This document shows positions 4,393 through 5,099 of a stretch of DNA of 5,099 nt, one piece after another; the first letter of the stretch is position 1; every line of letters starts with the position of its first letter. The stretch is taken from contig JBAZOP010000145.1 of the NCBI GenBank assembly GCA_041648665.1, positions 1 through 5,099 on the forward strand, written 5' to 3'. The position numbers were made by a program, and so were the translations under genes. The DNA is from a bacterium (GTDB lineage Bacteria > UBA10199 > 2-02-FULL-44-16 > JAAZCA01). The notes under the pieces are model-generated. The model saw only the letters and a list, made by a program, of their open reading frames with translations, was not told the DNA's origin and ran no database searches.

Positions 4393-4825
4393 CCGCGATC
4401 GCGCCGGCCCGCCAGCCGTTACGGCTCCGCTCGAGGCGCTTCGCCTGCGCTGACGCCTCCCGCAGCTTCTCCTGGTACTCCTGCGCCTTCGAGTCCAAGC
4501 GCGATTGCAGCTCGTTCACCGAAGCGTTCGATTCGCTCAACTGCCGCTCGAGCGTCGCCACTCGCGTCAAGAGGTCGCTGTAGGATTGCGTCGAGCTGGC
4601 CTTGTAGCTCTGCAATTCGAGCTGCGCTTTCCTCAGCTCCTCGGATATACTCTCGTTCACGCCGAGCGCCAGCTTCAAGACGGTCTCGTAGCTCTCCAGC
4701 TGCAGCCTGACTGTCTCGCAGTCGGCCCGAAACGTCGTGTAGTCTGCCGCTCCAATCCGCGATGGTAGCGGCGAGCTCTGTGCCGAGAGCGGAAAGCTTG
4801 CCAGACAGAGCCACGTTATCGCCAC
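4346..4825 (-). CDS. Exported coiled-coil protein with C-terminal hydrophobic anchor, 159 aa
   Basis: From the GTG at 4825 the first 16 residues read as a signal peptide (VAITWLCLASFPLSAQ, with a small-x-small site before Gln-Ser). Then comes a long heptad-like helical region (~40-130; LRKAQLELQSYKASS, LLTRVATLERQLSES, LQSRLDSKAQEYQEKLREA) and a C-terminal hydrophobic, Ala-rich helix after GWRAG. This shape is common in phage envelope or lysis-accessory proteins. Third-position G/C is very strong from ~4745 to the stop, making this the real frame there. The start is uncertain: no ribosome site precedes the GTG, and the frame stays open to an ATG at 4921 with poor codon use. It lies inside the 168-aa frame, shifted by +1. 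Alternatively it is the second half of a single gene broken by a frameshift. Confidence 0.65.
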   Translation of the reverse strand: MAITWLCLASFPLSAQSSPLPSRIGAADYTTFRADCETVRLQLESYETVLKLALGVNESISEELRKAQLELQSYKASSTQSYSDLLTRVATLERQLSESNASVNELQSRLDSKAQEYQEKLREASAQAKRLERSRNGWRAGAIAAIAAAVGAGIWAAMK

Positions 4826-4925
4826 GCAGGCGGACCACGCGAGAGCTCTGCACCGCCAGCGCGATCGCCAGGCCGAGGACGACGGCCCCGGCGATGGCCC
4901 ACGGTACGATCTTCCGTGCATTCAT
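4419..4925 (-). CDS. Membrane-anchored coiled-coil protein, 168 aa, overlapped out of phase
   Basis: An N-terminal membrane helix (residues 7-26, VPWAIAGAVVLGLAIALAVQ) is followed by a helical stretch (ALSGKLSALGTELAATIADW). This topology resembles inner-membrane spanin (Rz-type) proteins, but no specific motif is present. Codon bias is convincing for about the first 57 codons (4925 to ~4755). Beyond that, third positions become A/T-rich and the other frame takes over. GGGGGGA precedes the ATG, and the ATGA junction overlaps the stop of the HTH gene. Either the protein is real to its stop under relaxed constraint, or only the N-terminus is used and joined to the other frame by a +1 shift. Confidence 0.5.
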   Translation of the reverse strand: MNARKIVPWAIAGAVVLGLAIALAVQSSRVVRLRGDNVALSGKLSALGTELAATIADWSGRLHDVSGRLRDSQAAAGELRDRLEAGARREREYIRGAEESAARIAELQGQLDAILQRPLDASGDARAAVERIERFGERAAIALGLEGAGVPGEAAGGVSAGEAPRAEP

Positions 4926-5099
4926 TTTCCCCCCGTCAGCTCACGGTAGCGATCCCGTAGGGTGTTGACAGCACACCCGAGCTTCCTGGCGATGCCTTCT
5001 TTCGTCTTCGTCGGCCACGCCGCGAGGATGAGCTGGTCCTCCTGCGGCGTGAAGTGGCGCCTTCGGTCACGCACCTTGTTCGGGATGTCGTCGAGGATC
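4922..5099 (-). CDS. Myb/SANT-like helix-turn-helix protein, N-terminus off the window
   Basis: The visible 59 C-terminal residues contain RRRHFTPQEDQLILAAWPTK, then EGIARKLGCAVNTLRDRYREL. The F-T-P-x-E-D-x-x-I start, the 'K-T-K-E-G-I-A-x-x-L-G' second helix and the 'x-N-T-L-R-x-R' third helix fit the Myb/SANT-like three-helix DNA-binding unit found in small phage and bacterial proteins. The frame ends TGA within an ATGA overlap with the next gene, supporting co-transcription. The upstream part is missing, so other domains and size are unknown. A regulator or DNA-packaging-associated binder are both possible. Confidence 0.75.
   Translation of the reverse strand, partial: ILDDIPNKVRDRRRHFTPQEDQLILAAWPTKTKEGIARKLGCAVNTLRDRYRELTGGK

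Overview
The window looks like part of a phage or prophage (or a phage-derived island) of a GC-rich bacterium. The reasons are tightly packed short genes joined by 4-base stop/start overlaps, many small proteins without an obvious function, a phage-style MT-A70 adenine methyltransferase, an AbrB-type small regulator, a Myb-like HTH protein and a tandem hexapeptide-repeat protein. Real genes mostly have G or C in the third codon position. Host and phage family cannot be fixed from the sequence. No integrase, terminase, capsid, RNA gene, IS element or CRISPR array is visible.

Layout. (1) 1-3565, minus strand: one long leftward gene set. In transcription order it holds a 102-aa small protein (3565-3257), an AbrB-like protein (3369-3139), an MT-A70 methyltransferase with an N-terminal helical domain (3152-2148), a PD-(D/E)XK nuclease-like protein (2151-1612), a 56-aa zinc-ribbon protein with a GTG start (1615-1445), an exported beta-rich protein (1448-1050), a 55-aa single-span membrane protein (1053-886), a 119-base gap with two dyads, a 188-aa unknown (766-200), and the start of a hexapeptide-repeat protein (203-1, running off the left edge). 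(2) 3566-3872: an AT-richer divergent control region. It has a near-consensus leftward sigma70 promoter (TTGACA-17-TATAAA), a set of TGTGAYCA-containing dyads around and downstream of its start point, and a rightward extended -10 promoter. (3) 3873-4392, plus strand: two overlapping small membrane-protein genes. (4) 4346-5099, minus strand: the end of a Myb/HTH-like gene, then two same-strand reading frames overlapping out of phase. One starts with a membrane anchor, the other has a signal peptide, a coiled coil and a C-terminal hydrophobic tail.

Working model (inference). The leftward promoter drives a regulator-methyltransferase-nuclease block, and stop/start overlaps couple translation down the set. 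The leader of this transcript can fold into mutually exclusive hairpins, or the same dyads may be repressor operators. Methyltransferase and nuclease-like genes sharing an ATGA junction suggest a DNA modification/processing pair. The out-of-phase frames at 4346-4925 have a spanin-like arrangement but could equally be one frameshifted gene.
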